Part shown: piece by piece, positions 27,520 to 37,342 of the stretch
Position numbering within the stretch: position 1 is the stretch's first letter
How the letters are laid out: each line of letters opens with the position of its first letter
Source: an uncultured Gammaproteobacteria bacterium
GTDB lineage: Bacteria > Pseudomonadota > Gammaproteobacteria > Pseudomonadales > Pseudohongiellaceae
Reading direction: 5' to 3'
Length of the DNA stretch: 64,000 nt
Assembly: GCA_913048385.1 (NCBI GenBank)
Contig: CAJWVZ010000002.1
Location: 170,190-234,189, forward strand
Position numbers and translations under genes: made by a program
The notes under the pieces: generated by a model
Database searches by the model: none
What the model saw: the letters and a program-made list of their open reading frames with translations, nothing else
What the model was told of the DNA's origin: nothing

Positions 27520-28848
27520 ATGCTAAAAAAAAGTATCACTGAGAATTTATACACCCAACATATCGCAGCCTTAGCGCGTCGCACTGATGACGTCTTAGAA
27601 CAGAATCGAATAGATTCGCTTCTCTTGCACAGCGGCAATGAAACCCATTATTTTGGCGACGACAGAGGCATTCCTTTTCAATCTTACGGACACTTCTGCC
27701 ATTGGCTTCCACTAAATACTCCAGATCAATTTATATGGCTGCGCTCAGGTCAAAAACCTACCTATCTCCAAGTTATACCATGCGATTTTTGGCATGAACA
27801 TAACATCAATTTGCCTGAATTGCTTGAGACCGGCATTTCAAATCAATTCTTAGTCAAAACCATGTCATCAACCGAACAAGTTTTTCAAGCTATAGAGCGC
27901 AAAAATTGCGCCTATCTAGGTCCAGACTCAGAGTTTGCTGCGGCAAACGGAATTGATAAAAAAAACATTAATCCTCGAGAAATTATTACCTACTTTGACT
28001 TCTACAGAGGAATAAAAACTGAGTATGAAATTGAGAATCTCCGAGAAGCAAATCGCATTGCATTGCTGGGACATGAATCTTCACGCCAATCATTTCTTGA
28101 GGGGAAAAGCGAATATGAGATTCATTTTGCTTTTTTAAAAGCATGCAACCAATTAGAGAATGAAAGTCCATATACAAATATTGTCGCCCTGAATGAGAAG
28201 GCAGCGATACTCCATTATCAAAACAAACGGAAACAACGCCTAGGGCATCCCAATGTTCTATTAATCGACGCTGGAGCAAAAATACATGGGTACGGGTCGG
28301 ATATCACGAGAACATGGAGCGCATCTAGCTGTCCGGTATTATTCGGTAATCTAATAGACTCAATAACAGCAATAAAAGACGAAATTGTTTCAAAAGTAAA
28401 GCCTTGTATTAATTATCAAGCTCTACATCAAACTAGTTTAAAGTTAATTGCTAACTTACTTAAAGAAAGCCAAATTTGCTTTGGTAGTCTTGATGAAATA
28501 GTCGAAAAAAAAATAGCTAATTTATTTATGCCGCATGGAATAGGGCACTTATTAGGAATTCAAGTGCATGACGTTGCAGGACACCAACAAAACACAAAGG
28601 GCACTGTCTTAAGGCCTCCGGCTGACTCCCCTATGCTGCGTTGTACGCGAGACCTAGTACCAAACATGACGTTCACTATAGAACCCGGCTTATATTTTAT
28701 ACCGGTCATTTTAGAGCAAGAAAGAAAAACCGATCGAGGCAAGAATATTAATTGGAGTCTAATAGATGAGCTCACACCTTTCGGTGGAATACGTATCGAA
28801 GACAACGTCAGAGTGACGGAAACAGGTTTTGAAAACCTGACAACTTAA
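27520..28848 (+). CDS. pepQ: Xaa-Pro dipeptidase (M24 family)
   Basis: Metal-dependent prolidase that splits Xaa-Pro dipeptides; 442 residues, almost the length of E. coli PepQ. The C-terminal pita-bread domain carries the five metal ligands: Asp in LLIDAGAKIHGY, Asp in GSDITRTWS, His in FMPHGIGHLLGIQVHD, Glu in TIEPGLYF and Glu in GGIRIEDNV. The N-terminal creatinase-like domain (about 1–160) includes LLHSGNETHYFGDDRG. ATG 27520 is the start. It is convergent with waaA, 14 bp apart. Confidence 0.94.
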   Translation: MLKKSITENLYTQHIAALARRTDDVLEQNRIDSLLLHSGNETHYFGDDRGIPFQSYGHFCHWLPLNTPDQFIWLRSGQKPTYLQVIPCDFWHEHNINLPELLETGISNQFLVKTMSSTEQVFQAIERKNCAYLGPDSEFAAANGIDKKNINPREIITYFDFYRGIKTEYEIENLREANRIALLGHESSRQSFLEGKSEYEIHFAFLKACNQLENESPYTNIVALNEKAAILHYQNKRKQRLGHPNVLLIDAGAKIHGYGSDITRTWSASSCPVLFGNLIDSITAIKDEIVSKVKPCINYQALHQTSLKLIANLLKESQICFGSLDEIVEKKIANLFMPHGIGHLLGIQVHDVAGHQQNTKGTVLRPPADSPMLRCTRDLVPNMTFTIEPGLYFIPVILEQERKTDRGKNINWSLIDELTPFGGIRIEDNVRVTETGFENLTT

Positions 28849-28862
28849 GTTCCTTAAGAAAA

Positions 28863-30152
28863 CTAATAGACTTTATAGATCTTGTCCAAAGTTCGTAACG
28901 TCGACGAAACAATATTCTGTCTTTTCCGTACGAACTTTTTGCCGTTCTCCCCCATTTGAGCCCATCCAGCAGCATCATTTAAAAAATCTACAAACGCATC
29001 TCCCAGCTCTCCCGCGTCGTTGATCGTTCTTAATGCAGATGCGTTCTCTAATTCTGAGCATATTTCAGCAAAATTATATTGGGAAGGTCCAACCAAAATT
29101 GGTAATCCCAAGGCGGCTGGTTCTAAAACATTTTGGCAGCCAGTATCTACTAAACTACCGCCGACAAAAGCCACATTTGCCAAACGATAATAGGCCAGTA
29201 ACTCGCCCATAGAGTCACCTAGATAAACTTGGGTCGACTTGACCAACTCCTTGCCTTCGCTTCGACGAACGAATTTAAATCCTAAGTCAGAAACAAGTTT
29301 TGCAACATCTTGAAATCGCTCTGGATGTCTCGGTACCAAAATTAAGATCACAGACGGCTCTTTTTCTAAAACAGATCGAAATGCATTAAGAACCTTCTCT
29401 TCTTCCCCCATCCTCGTACTTGCGGCAATAAGCACGCGTCGGCCCATGTCGTTAAATGTAATCCGCTCCGATGGAAAATCTTTATCGAAATACAATTGAC
29501 TGGCATCAAATTTAAGATTCCCAACAGCCTCGACCTTATTTGAGTCAGCGCCCAAAGCAATGAAATTTTTAGCATCGGATTCGTTTTGGGTGATTAATAT
29601 GTCAATTTTTTTGAGCATAGGCGCAACAATCCAATTCCATTTTTTATATTTTTTATACGACCTATCAGATAGTCGACCATTGACTACTGCGACTTTCACT
29701 TTCCGTTTAGCACAGATATGAATCGTATTTGGCCACAACTCTGTTTCCATCAAGATTAAAATGCTAGGCTCAAATTTCTTTAAGAATCTTGTTATCGAAC
29801 CGTAAGTGTCATAGGGAGCGTAAAAATGAATAACGCTCTCGCCAAATAATGACCGCACATGATCAGACCCTGTTGGCGTGGTCGTCGTTATAATGACTTG
29901 CTGGTGAGGATTGATTAGAAGTAATTCTCTAACTAAAGCAGAAGCCGCACCAACCTCTCCGACTGAAACTGCATGGATCCAAATTCGTTTTTTTTCAACC
30001 CCAGTAGACTCAAGAGCGGGTTGCATTGCATAGCGTTCAGAAATACGTTTTCTGTAGGCTGGCATTTTGATAGAGCGTAATATGAGCCTTGTAAATAAAA
30101 AAGGCTGAATAAGGCTTACCAAAAGTATATATAGAATACGATTCATAAACAT
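28863..30152 (-). CDS. waaA: 3-deoxy-D-manno-octulosonic acid (Kdo) transferase
   Basis: Inner-membrane-associated GT-B glycosyltransferase that adds Kdo to lipid IVA, the first step of LPS core assembly. It has an N-terminal membrane anchor (about residues 4–25). The acceptor-side segment WIHAVSVGEVGAA contains the catalytic Glu, followed by ITTTTPTGSD. The C-terminal nucleotide-sugar half contains VFVGGSLVDTGCQNVLEPAALGLPILVGPS. 429 residues; MFMNR allows two start Mets two codons apart. It lies near the waa/hld genes downstream, consistent with a dispersed LPS core locus. Confidence 0.95.
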   Translation of the reverse strand: MFMNRILYILLVSLIQPFLFTRLILRSIKMPAYRKRISERYAMQPALESTGVEKKRIWIHAVSVGEVGAASALVRELLLINPHQQVIITTTTPTGSDHVRSLFGESVIHFYAPYDTYGSITRFLKKFEPSILILMETELWPNTIHICAKRKVKVAVVNGRLSDRSYKKYKKWNWIVAPMLKKIDILITQNESDAKNFIALGADSNKVEAVGNLKFDASQLYFDKDFPSERITFNDMGRRVLIAASTRMGEEEKVLNAFRSVLEKEPSVILILVPRHPERFQDVAKLVSDLGFKFVRRSEGKELVKSTQVYLGDSMGELLAYYRLANVAFVGGSLVDTGCQNVLEPAALGLPILVGPSQYNFAEICSELENASALRTINDAGELGDAFVDFLNDAAGWAQMGENGKKFVRKRQNIVSSTLRTLDKIYKVY

Positions 30153-30376
30153 ACAGCTCTGAAGAAAATTGCCATATTAACCCCACTGCTTGTTTATTAG
30201 CATACTGGCAGGAGTTGATAGACAAAAATATCCCTAGACGAGCACGCTTTTAAAAATATAATCGATGGGATACAGGCAATCTACACTATGATAAAAAAGT
30301 TTCTGAAACTATACTAGCTTATTAAGAATAACGAAAACCGGCATTCACGAAGTTCTATCTAAACCGAAAATAGAAA

Positions 30377-31615
30377 ATGAAATCCCATTATTCATATGAC
30401 ATAGTTCTTTTTGGTGGCGGCATAGCAGGACTATGGCTTCTTCATCGGCTTCGTCAGGCTGGCTATGACGCGATATTATTTGAGTCTTCCGCACTTGGCT
30501 CTCAGCAAACATTTAGCTCTCAAGGAATAATACACGGCGGTTTGAAATATACCCTCAGCGGATCGCTGAATAAAGCAGCGAACAACGTCGCGGGGATGCC
30601 AGAGCGATGGCAGGCTTGCTTCAAAGGACAGGGCGAAATTGACTTGTCAGAGGGCAAGATTACCAGTGCCCAATATTACATGTGGTCAAATTCAGGTTTA
30701 CGCTCCAAGTTAAAAGCTTTCCTTGGAAGTAAAAGTCTTGCAGGGCGAATTTCGGTTGTTAAAAAACCAAATTACCCCAAGCTCTTCGACGGTAGCACCA
30801 TTAATGGAACCCTTTATCAGCTGCCAGATTTTACAATCGACACCGAGTCAGTTGTTCAATCGCTCTTTAGCCAAATGCAAGAGCACATATATTCTATTGA
30901 TAATTCAACGACCCAGTTTGAGCTCGATGAAAAGGCCGAGATTGATAGCTTAATCATTGACCGTAGCAATTCGACTTCGAGTCAAGCCAATATCACAGTA
31001 AAAGCTCAAAGATTTATTTTTTCGGCCGGAATAGGAAACGAACAACTTATCAGCTCGGCGGGGTTAAAAAAACCATTGGCGCAGCGGAGGCCTCTTCAAA
31101 TGGTATATCTGAGCAAGCCCAACCTTCCCGACGCTTACGTTCATATTATTGGAAGCAGCCCAAGCCTCAATCCTCAGTTAACTATAACCTCGCACAAAGG
31201 CAACGACGGCGAAGTAGTTTGGTACCTTGGTGGGGAAGTCGCTGAAAATGGTGTCGAAAAGCCACCCGAGATACTTATTCAAGAAACGAAATCACTCCTA
31301 AAGAAGCTCGTTCCGTGGGTTGATTATAGCGGAGCAGCCTGGAACACGATCCTAATTGATCGAGCGGAGGGGCAAATAACGGATAACAAACGTCCAGACG
31401 GTGCGATTTGCATTCCCGATGGCAACTGCCTTGTCGTCTGGCCAACTAAACTTACTCTCGCTCCCGCGCTTGGCGATATAGTAATCGAAGAACTTAAGTC
31501 TCAAGGCATCGCTCCTTCAGAACACTTACATATAAATAAGTTGGAACTCGCCGAGTTTCTGGCTCCTCCCAACCTTGCGATCCCCGAATGGAAAACCTAT
31601 CAGCATGAAAGTTAG
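30377..31615 (+). CDS. FAD-dependent oxidoreductase (DAO family)
   Basis: Protein of 412 residues with an N-terminal FAD-binding Rossmann motif DIVLFGGGIAGLWLLHRLR and the following Glu of the second strand in AILFESS. The segment SSQGIIHGGLKYTL resembles the DAO flavin contact. The C-terminal GDIVIEEL end also fits the DAO fold. The substrate is unknown. It overlaps the aldo/keto reductase gene by 11 bp. A similar FAD-enzyme/aldo-keto-reductase pair lies between waaA and hldE in Pseudomonas aeruginosa, as I recall, so the neighbourhood is conserved and a role in envelope sugar metabolism is conceivable but unproven. Confidence 0.8.
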   Translation: MKSHYSYDIVLFGGGIAGLWLLHRLRQAGYDAILFESSALGSQQTFSSQGIIHGGLKYTLSGSLNKAANNVAGMPERWQACFKGQGEIDLSEGKITSAQYYMWSNSGLRSKLKAFLGSKSLAGRISVVKKPNYPKLFDGSTINGTLYQLPDFTIDTESVVQSLFSQMQEHIYSIDNSTTQFELDEKAEIDSLIIDRSNSTSSQANITVKAQRFIFSAGIGNEQLISSAGLKKPLAQRRPLQMVYLSKPNLPDAYVHIIGSSPSLNPQLTITSHKGNDGEVVWYLGGEVAENGVEKPPEILIQETKSLLKKLVPWVDYSGAAWNTILIDRAEGQITDNKRPDGAICIPDGNCLVVWPTKLTLAPALGDIVIEELKSQGIAPSEHLHINKLELAEFLAPPNLAIPEWKTYQHES

Positions 31616-32396
31616 GGAAATAAGGGTACCAAAGCGAAACCTTGGAAATACAAATATAGAAGTATCCTGCCTAGGTCTTGGAACTGTGAAATTTGGGCGT
31701 AACCAAAGTGTGAAGTATCCAGAGAATTTTGACTTACCAAATGACAAGAAAATATCTGAACTAGTAAAGAGTGCTGAAGAACTCGGTTTCAACCTACTTG
31801 ATACTGCCCCTGCGTATGGTTCTAGCGAGAAAAGAATTGGAGACCTTTTTCAACAACAAAAAATTTCTCGTCATAATTGGGTGATATCAACAAAGGTCGG
31901 AGAGGAGTTTGAGAATGGTAAATCAAAATTTGACTTTTCTGCCACAAATACTGAGCTTAGTATCAAGCGGTCACTAAATAGGCTTCAAACCGACTATTTA
32001 GACATTGTTCTCATTCATTCAAACGGTTTTGACGAAAAGGTTTTTGATGAAACAGACTGCCTACCTACTTTACAAAGATTAAAAAAAGAAGGATTAATAC
32101 GAGCAATTGGCGTATCAACTAAAACACCTCGTGGAGCAATAAGAGCAGCAGAACTAACGGATATCATAATGGTAACCTTAAACCCCGAGATGCAAGCAGA
32201 CTTATCAGCTATCGAGAGAGCATATGAACTTAATAGAGGCGTTTTGATTAAAAAAGTATTCAATAGTGGCCATGCAGATCTAAAAGAAAAAAACTTGCAA
32301 TACGCTTTAGAAACTCCGGGTGTTGGCAGCGTAATTATAGGTACTTTAAATTTGGACCATCTACAAAACAATGCTAATGTTGCGAGCCAATTATAG
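31605..32396 (+). CDS. Aldo/keto reductase
   Basis: NAD(P)H-dependent TIM-barrel oxidoreductase of about 263 residues. The tetrad is visible: Asp and Tyr in LLDTAPAYGSSE, Lys in ISTKVG and His in DIVLIHSNG. The cofactor-binding C-terminus is GVGSVIIGTLNLDHLQNN. ATG 31605 overlaps the stop of the FAD-oxidoreductase gene (31613–31615) by 11 bp, showing translational coupling; an upstream TTG (31575) is less likely. Substrate unknown. Confidence 0.88.
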   Translation: MKVREIRVPKRNLGNTNIEVSCLGLGTVKFGRNQSVKYPENFDLPNDKKISELVKSAEELGFNLLDTAPAYGSSEKRIGDLFQQQKISRHNWVISTKVGEEFENGKSKFDFSATNTELSIKRSLNRLQTDYLDIVLIHSNGFDEKVFDETDCLPTLQRLKKEGLIRAIGVSTKTPRGAIRAAELTDIIMVTLNPEMQADLSAIERAYELNRGVLIKKVFNSGHADLKEKNLQYALETPGVGSVIIGTLNLDHLQNNANVASQL

Positions 32397-32437
32397 GCTT
32401 TCTTAACATTATTGACTGTCTAATAGAGGTGAGACGC

Positions 32438-32914
32438 ATGCGATCTATATTGATCATTTCTACAATATATTTTTTTACCACCTCGATTAGTTCAACCGCC
32501 GGCGAAGAGAGTCAGGACGGAGAACTAATCATAATTTCTGAACTTTCTAGATCTGAGGTAAATTCGCTTATAGTAGAGGCGGAAGACCAACTGTATGAGC
32601 TCTTCAACGCGAATAATGAAAATAACATGAATGATATACTTTGCTCAAAAGTTAAATCTACGGGATCCAACATCAGTAAACGGGTCTGTGAACCAAACTT
32701 TTTGGTAAATGCGAGAACCAATAATAGAACTGATTTAAAAGACAGCTTTGCGCTTTCCGAGACCCAATGGGCTGTAAATGGGTCCTTAAAAGAGGAATAT
32801 AAAGAGCTACAATCAGAAATGGAGAGATTATCAGAAAATAATCGGCAATTTAGAGAAATAAATGTAATTCTTAGTCAGTTAAACGCTCGCAAAAAAGAAT
32901 TTGATAAAAAATAA
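32438..32914 (+). CDS. Hypothetical exported protein with C-terminal coiled coil
   Basis: Protein of 158 residues with no family I recognise. The ATG at 32438 follows AGAGGTGAG, a good ribosome-binding site. An N-terminal signal peptide (SILIISTIYFFTTSISSTA) with cleavage near STAGEE suggests periplasmic location. Two cysteines (in ILCSKV and KRVCEPNF) could form a disulfide. The last about 40 residues, from KEEYKELQSEMERLSENN onward, are charged and heptad-like, suggesting a coiled coil. It lies 42 bp after the aldo/keto reductase and is convergent with hldE. Confidence 0.7.
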   Translation: MRSILIISTIYFFTTSISSTAGEESQDGELIIISELSRSEVNSLIVEAEDQLYELFNANNENNMNDILCSKVKSTGSNISKRVCEPNFLVNARTNNRTDLKDSFALSETQWAVNGSLKEEYKELQSEMERLSENNRQFREINVILSQLNARKKEFDKK

Positions 32915-32926
32915 GCCGCGTTTTTG

Positions 32927-34372
32927 TTATGACGACAACTCATGGATCCTATCGACGATTGCTGATGTGGAACAATCATCAATAAAATTTAGAACTTTCA
33001 CATCGCCGCCATAAGACTTAACAAAATCCCCGCCAACGACCTCTGCGACTGCATAATCTCCCCCTTTTACTAATGTATCTGGCCGGAGTGCCTTTAAAAG
33101 AGATTCTGGTGTATCAGAGTCAAAGCTTACGACCCAATCTACCGCTTCCAATCCAGCCAATACAGCCATCCTTCGCTCTACCGGATTTATCGGTCTACCC
33201 ATTCCTTTGAGGCGCGTAACTGACGAATCGCCATTTATCGCCACAACAAGGCGATCTCCTAACTGGCGAGCCTCAGAAAGATAACCAACATGCCCCGCAT
33301 GAATTACGTCAAAACAACCGTTTGTGAATACTATTCGCTCGCCGTCAAATTTAGCGTCTCTGACAGTCGCTTCAAGCTGTGCTGCCGACATTACGCCTTT
33401 CCCCGAATTTTCTTCGTCTCTGACCGCGCGCCTCAACTCCGGCCCACTGATGGCAGCCGTTCCTAGCTTACCAACCGCAAGCCCAGCAGCTAAATTAGCG
33501 ATTCTAGTAGCATCAGCAAGGCTCTGTTGACTCGACGTATTTACAACGGCTATTACCGCTGCAAGGACAGCGATAACAGTATCACCAGCGCCCGTTACAT
33601 CATAGACTTCCTGCGCCTTTGCCGGCAGATGCAGTTCTGGAGCCGTGGGCCGCAAAAGTGTCATTCCATTTTCGCCCCTTGTAATAAGGATGGATTCTAA
33701 CTGCAGACTAGTCATTAAACCGCGTCCTTTATCAACAATCTCTTCCTCGGTTCTACACACCCCAACCACCGCCTCAAACTCAGGTAAATTTGGCGTTATC
33801 AAAGTTGCGCCGCGATATTTCTCAAAGTCTGTGCCTTTAGGATCCACAATCACTGGTATGTTGAGTTGCCGAGCTAACCCGATCAGAGCAGCGGGATCTG
33901 TCAAGGTTCCCTTAGAATAATCTGACAAAACTAAAATTTGCGAATTTAACAGGTTTTTCTCAACATTATCACCCAAGCCCGACGTATCAGACGCGTCAAA
34001 CTCTTTTTCAAAATCTAATCGCAAAAGTTGCTGATGTTTGCTTATCACCCTCAGTTTCGTAATTGTGGGCTTGTTTGAAGACTCTAAGAATTCACACTGC
34101 ACTCCCGCAGCAGCCAGACGTTTTCGCAAGGAATCTGCAGTAGAATCTCTTCCAACGACGCCCACTAAAGTGGCCGCAGCGCCAAGCGCAGCTAAATTTA
34201 ATGCTACATTACTGGCTCCGCCAGGGCGGTCCTCTTGACCTTGAACATTGACCACCGCGACCGGAGCTTCCGGCGAAATCCGAGAAGTCTCGCCATGATA
34301 ATAGCGATCGAGCATGACATCGCCAACTACCAACACGCGCGCATCCTGAAGAGCAGGCATTTCAAGCTTCAT
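32927..34372 (-). CDS. hldE: Bifunctional heptose 7-phosphate kinase / heptose 1-phosphate adenylyltransferase
   Basis: Makes ADP-heptose for the LPS inner core. The N-terminal ribokinase-like domain (about 1–315) includes VVGDVMLDRYYHG, RPGGASNVALNLAALG and the anion-hole DVTGAGDTVIAVLAA. The C-terminal nucleotidyltransferase domain has FTNGCFDVIHAGHVGYL with the HxGH motif and LVVAINGDSSV. 481 residues is the normal fused length. The WaaC, WaaF and WaaG transferases that use or follow its product lie 2–7 kb away, consistent with a heptose-containing core. Confidence 0.96.
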   Translation of the reverse strand: MKLEMPALQDARVLVVGDVMLDRYYHGETSRISPEAPVAVVNVQGQEDRPGGASNVALNLAALGAAATLVGVVGRDSTADSLRKRLAAAGVQCEFLESSNKPTITKLRVISKHQQLLRLDFEKEFDASDTSGLGDNVEKNLLNSQILVLSDYSKGTLTDPAALIGLARQLNIPVIVDPKGTDFEKYRGATLITPNLPEFEAVVGVCRTEEEIVDKGRGLMTSLQLESILITRGENGMTLLRPTAPELHLPAKAQEVYDVTGAGDTVIAVLAAVIAVVNTSSQQSLADATRIANLAAGLAVGKLGTAAISGPELRRAVRDEENSGKGVMSAAQLEATVRDAKFDGERIVFTNGCFDVIHAGHVGYLSEARQLGDRLVVAINGDSSVTRLKGMGRPINPVERRMAVLAGLEAVDWVVSFDSDTPESLLKALRPDTLVKGGDYAVAEVVGGDFVKSYGGDVKVLNFIDDCSTSAIVDRIHELSS

Positions 34373-34570
34373 AGGACTTCCTTGCTAACCAGTAGTTCAA
34401 GTATTTATTCATATTGAATTATCCAGCACCATTATATCTCTACAGAAATCATAACATATTGACGTATGATAGAGCCTATTAATGCCTTGGGGTATTATAA
34501 ATCGTATGCTAAAAGTAATTTAACGTAATGCTTGTAAGATGACCTTCAAAATTATGGTACTCAGCACAAT

Positions 34571-36136
34571 ATGCTCTCACGCTTGAATCATCAAAATCTT
34601 TGCTTTTTTGCTGTGCTTGCTAGCATCGTGTCCACACTCATTATCAGCCTAACCACTGAGATTTATAACAACGACGCGTACAGTTATATACGTGCCGCGG
34701 AACTTATCGCTGAAAATGGCTTGCAAGCCGAAATAGAGGACTATACTTGGCTTGGATATTCATCACTAATTGCTGGATTAGGACAGCTGGGCTTTGATTT
34801 ATTTCAAGCCGGTTTACTCATAAATGGCGCAATGCACGCGTTACTTATCTTCGTCTTTATCAAATGCTCGCATGAAATCAGTGGCAACGTAACCACTACG
34901 GCAATAGGTGCACTCGTTATACTCCTCTATCCTCAGCTCAATGAGTACCGCAGCCTTATCATTAGAGACATGGGCTTCTGGGCACTCTCGATGCTAGGCT
35001 TGTGGCAACTTTTGATTATTTCAAAAAAAATAACTCAGATTGCCGACATAGGTTATAACCAAATATTTCCACCCGCTTTTATTTTTACCCTTGCGACCCT
35101 TTTTGCAATTCTTTTTAGAGTAGAAGCTCTTATCTATTTACTTATCTGCCCTATTTCATTAGCTCTCCATTCCGTAAAAAACAAAAAAAATGCACGCCGT
35201 GCGTTTTACTTAACTGGAATTATAGCTATTTCTTGTCTTTTCCTTTTGTATTCGTTCCTGTCCATAAATTCGATTGACTTATTTGTTGCATTTCAAAATC
35301 TAGCATTGAAATATGAACCATTTTTAGAAAAAAATATTTTTTCTTACCGCACACAGGCTTCTTCAATGAGCACTGCGTTATTTGGTGAGTACGGTACTGT
35401 TTTTTCAAACCAATACCTTCCGATATTTTTACTCGGTGGTTTCGTCGCAATGATTCTGGCAACAGTTTTTAATACTGCTGGATTGCCTTTTAGCCTCCTT
35501 ATAATTTATGGTATTAAAAAATCTAAATCGTATTTTTCAAACATTTCAGGTAACAACAAGCGAGTCCTTGCGATCTATGTATGCGTGAATTTACTTATAT
35601 TGACCGTATTTGTTTTTACAACACGATTTTCTTCAAATCGCTATAGCGTATTACTGTGTATCATTAGTCTATTATTTGTACCGGTTGTGATTGAAAAAAA
35701 ATTCCTAGAATGCGATTTTAAAAAGCAAAAACTTTTTAGCATAAGTATATGCCTAGTTTTTTTCTTCTGCTTTGTAGATTCTTTTTTCTCATTTGGCCGG
35801 TCCAAGTCATTTATTAGCGAAGCAAATCTTTGGATTGAGAATCACCCATCCGTTGCGCTCCTCACAAATAATTATTCAATAGCGTACGCGAGCGGTAGAG
35901 TTAAAAATTATGACCAAACTAAACCCTTTATTAAGCGCGACGATTTAATGAATCTTCCTAACAAAGCCCTAGTAGCGGTCGAATATGAGGGTAGTTTAAA
36001 TAAGTTGAATGAGATTTTAAAAGGAAGCGGGGTCGAAACTTACGTGACCCTATCTGCGGTTTTTCCGAGGGAAAGTGCTGACGTTGAGACCGCTAAAATT
36101 GTTATCTTCGAAAGAAATTCGAAGACGGAAAAATAA
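34571..36136 (+). CDS. Multi-pass membrane protein, GT-C (GT39/ArnT-like) glycosyltransferase candidate
   Basis: Protein of 521 residues with about ten hydrophobic segments. The first periplasmic loop after helix 1 contains NNDAYSYIRAAELIAENG, where the acidic residue is placed as in GT-C glycosyltransferases (PMT/ArnT). The second half has helices in about residues 275–300, 325–345 and 385–410, and a soluble C-terminal tail (about 430–521). It lies between hldE and the waa transferases and could modify LPS or lipid A. Sequence similarity to named enzymes is not obvious, so the class is inferred from topology and the ND motif. Confidence 0.6.
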   Translation: MLSRLNHQNLCFFAVLASIVSTLIISLTTEIYNNDAYSYIRAAELIAENGLQAEIEDYTWLGYSSLIAGLGQLGFDLFQAGLLINGAMHALLIFVFIKCSHEISGNVTTTAIGALVILLYPQLNEYRSLIIRDMGFWALSMLGLWQLLIISKKITQIADIGYNQIFPPAFIFTLATLFAILFRVEALIYLLICPISLALHSVKNKKNARRAFYLTGIIAISCLFLLYSFLSINSIDLFVAFQNLALKYEPFLEKNIFSYRTQASSMSTALFGEYGTVFSNQYLPIFLLGGFVAMILATVFNTAGLPFSLLIIYGIKKSKSYFSNISGNNKRVLAIYVCVNLLILTVFVFTTRFSSNRYSVLLCIISLLFVPVVIEKKFLECDFKKQKLFSISICLVFFFCFVDSFFSFGRSKSFISEANLWIENHPSVALLTNNYSIAYASGRVKNYDQTKPFIKRDDLMNLPNKALVAVEYEGSLNKLNEILKGSGVETYVTLSAVFPRESADVETAKIVIFERNSKTEK

Positions 36137-36169
36137 ATTAGTAATCGACCTGTAAACCGACGAGCAAGT

Positions 36170-37342
36170 CTACGTTACTAACGATTTTCTCTCGGCGATA
36201 GCTTCAATCTTATTCACTGCTACCTCGGGCATTTCAAAGAAAGCGCCGTCGGATCCGTAGATCAAGCCATTGGAAGACCAATCAGATCTAGACGTTCCTA
36301 ACTGCTTTAAAATTTGAATCATGTTTATGAAGGCGTCGTTTAAACATTTTTGTTGATAAGGCTCTTTTACTACAAAACCCGCATTGGATCGCTCAACGTG
36401 AAAGGCATAGCCACAGGATGCCGTCGTCAAAATAGGTAACCCAGCAACAACTGCTTCGAGTATGGTGTACCCTGCACTCTCTAAATACGCTGGATGCAGC
36501 ATTAAATCAGCGGCAGCTAATAATTCAGGCACATCTTTCCGAGGCCCCAAGTATAAAAATTGCTCGACAACGTTTAATTTTTTCGCTAAACGACGGAATC
36601 TTCCTACTTTGTCTTGGCCCACTAGAACATAATAAACTCGACTTCTTAGCTCGACGGGCAGAGCAGCTACCGCTCGTAATGACCTATCTACTCCTTTTAC
36701 CTTAAACCCCGATCCAACCTGGAGAACCATTAAATCATTTGATTTCAGACCAAGAGATGTTCTTACCTTATCCGCAAACCGACCTTTTAATCTGACCTCT
36801 TTTGATTGGGTGTCGTCAACTCGTCGATCACGTGTTAATCCGGGCGGTAAGAAATGGAAATGGCCCTTAAACTCAGGATAGAAACGAATAAATGATTCCT
36901 TTTGATGCTCTGTAAGATAGAAAACATCAGTATTACTATTGTCCGAAAAGACCTGTCGTTCATAGTTAATAAAATGGCGATAACGAGGCGTAAATTTATA
37001 ATATCTACCGCGCTGCTCTTGCGCTTTTTCAGCGAAGCACGGATCTACAGCAAAATAGATATCAAGCGCTGGAATCTTATTAAACCCAATAACTAAATGC
37101 CTTTTCTGGCTAGCTAAAGCTAAATGCACTCGCGAAGAAAAATGTCGTAACTTGCGAAGGTGACCATGTTTTTCAGGAGGAAATTTTTTAAGTTTTATCC
37201 CGTCAGGAATTTGTCCTTCCCAGCTCATAACGAAAACCTGCACCTCGTAACCTCGGTTAATGCATTCAGTTACTACACTTAAAAAATCTCTTTGCTGCCC
37301 ACCAAAAGGAAAATACTTATAAATTACAAAACTAATTTTCAC
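36170..37342 (-). CDS. waaG: LPS core glycosyltransferase WaaG-like (GT4)
   Basis: GT-B fold glycosyltransferase that adds the first outer-core sugar to heptose II in enterobacteria; here called WaaG-like. Key stretches: N-terminal ISFVIYKYFPFGGQQRDFL; central LQVGSGFKVKGVDRSLRA; donor-binding DLMLHPAYLESAGYTILEAVVAGLPILTT with the EX7E motif. The frame is open to 37438, but the GTG at 37342 overlaps the waaC stop as GTGA, a 4-bp coupled junction, and yields 390 residues, the family length. The sugar added cannot be predicted. Confidence 0.9.
   Translation of the reverse strand: MKISFVIYKYFPFGGQQRDFLSVVTECINRGYEVQVFVMSWEGQIPDGIKLKKFPPEKHGHLRKLRHFSSRVHLALASQKRHLVIGFNKIPALDIYFAVDPCFAEKAQEQRGRYYKFTPRYRHFINYERQVFSDNSNTDVFYLTEHQKESFIRFYPEFKGHFHFLPPGLTRDRRVDDTQSKEVRLKGRFADKVRTSLGLKSNDLMVLQVGSGFKVKGVDRSLRAVAALPVELRSRVYYVLVGQDKVGRFRRLAKKLNVVEQFLYLGPRKDVPELLAAADLMLHPAYLESAGYTILEAVVAGLPILTTASCGYAFHVERSNAGFVVKEPYQQKCLNDAFINMIQILKQLGTSRSDWSSNGLIYGSDGAFFEMPEVAVNKIEAIAERKSLVT

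Noticed and set aside
33645..33920. Plus-strand 91-codon frame inside hldE
   Set aside because: Antisense shadow of the kinase domain of HldE; no ribosome-binding site and no family pattern.
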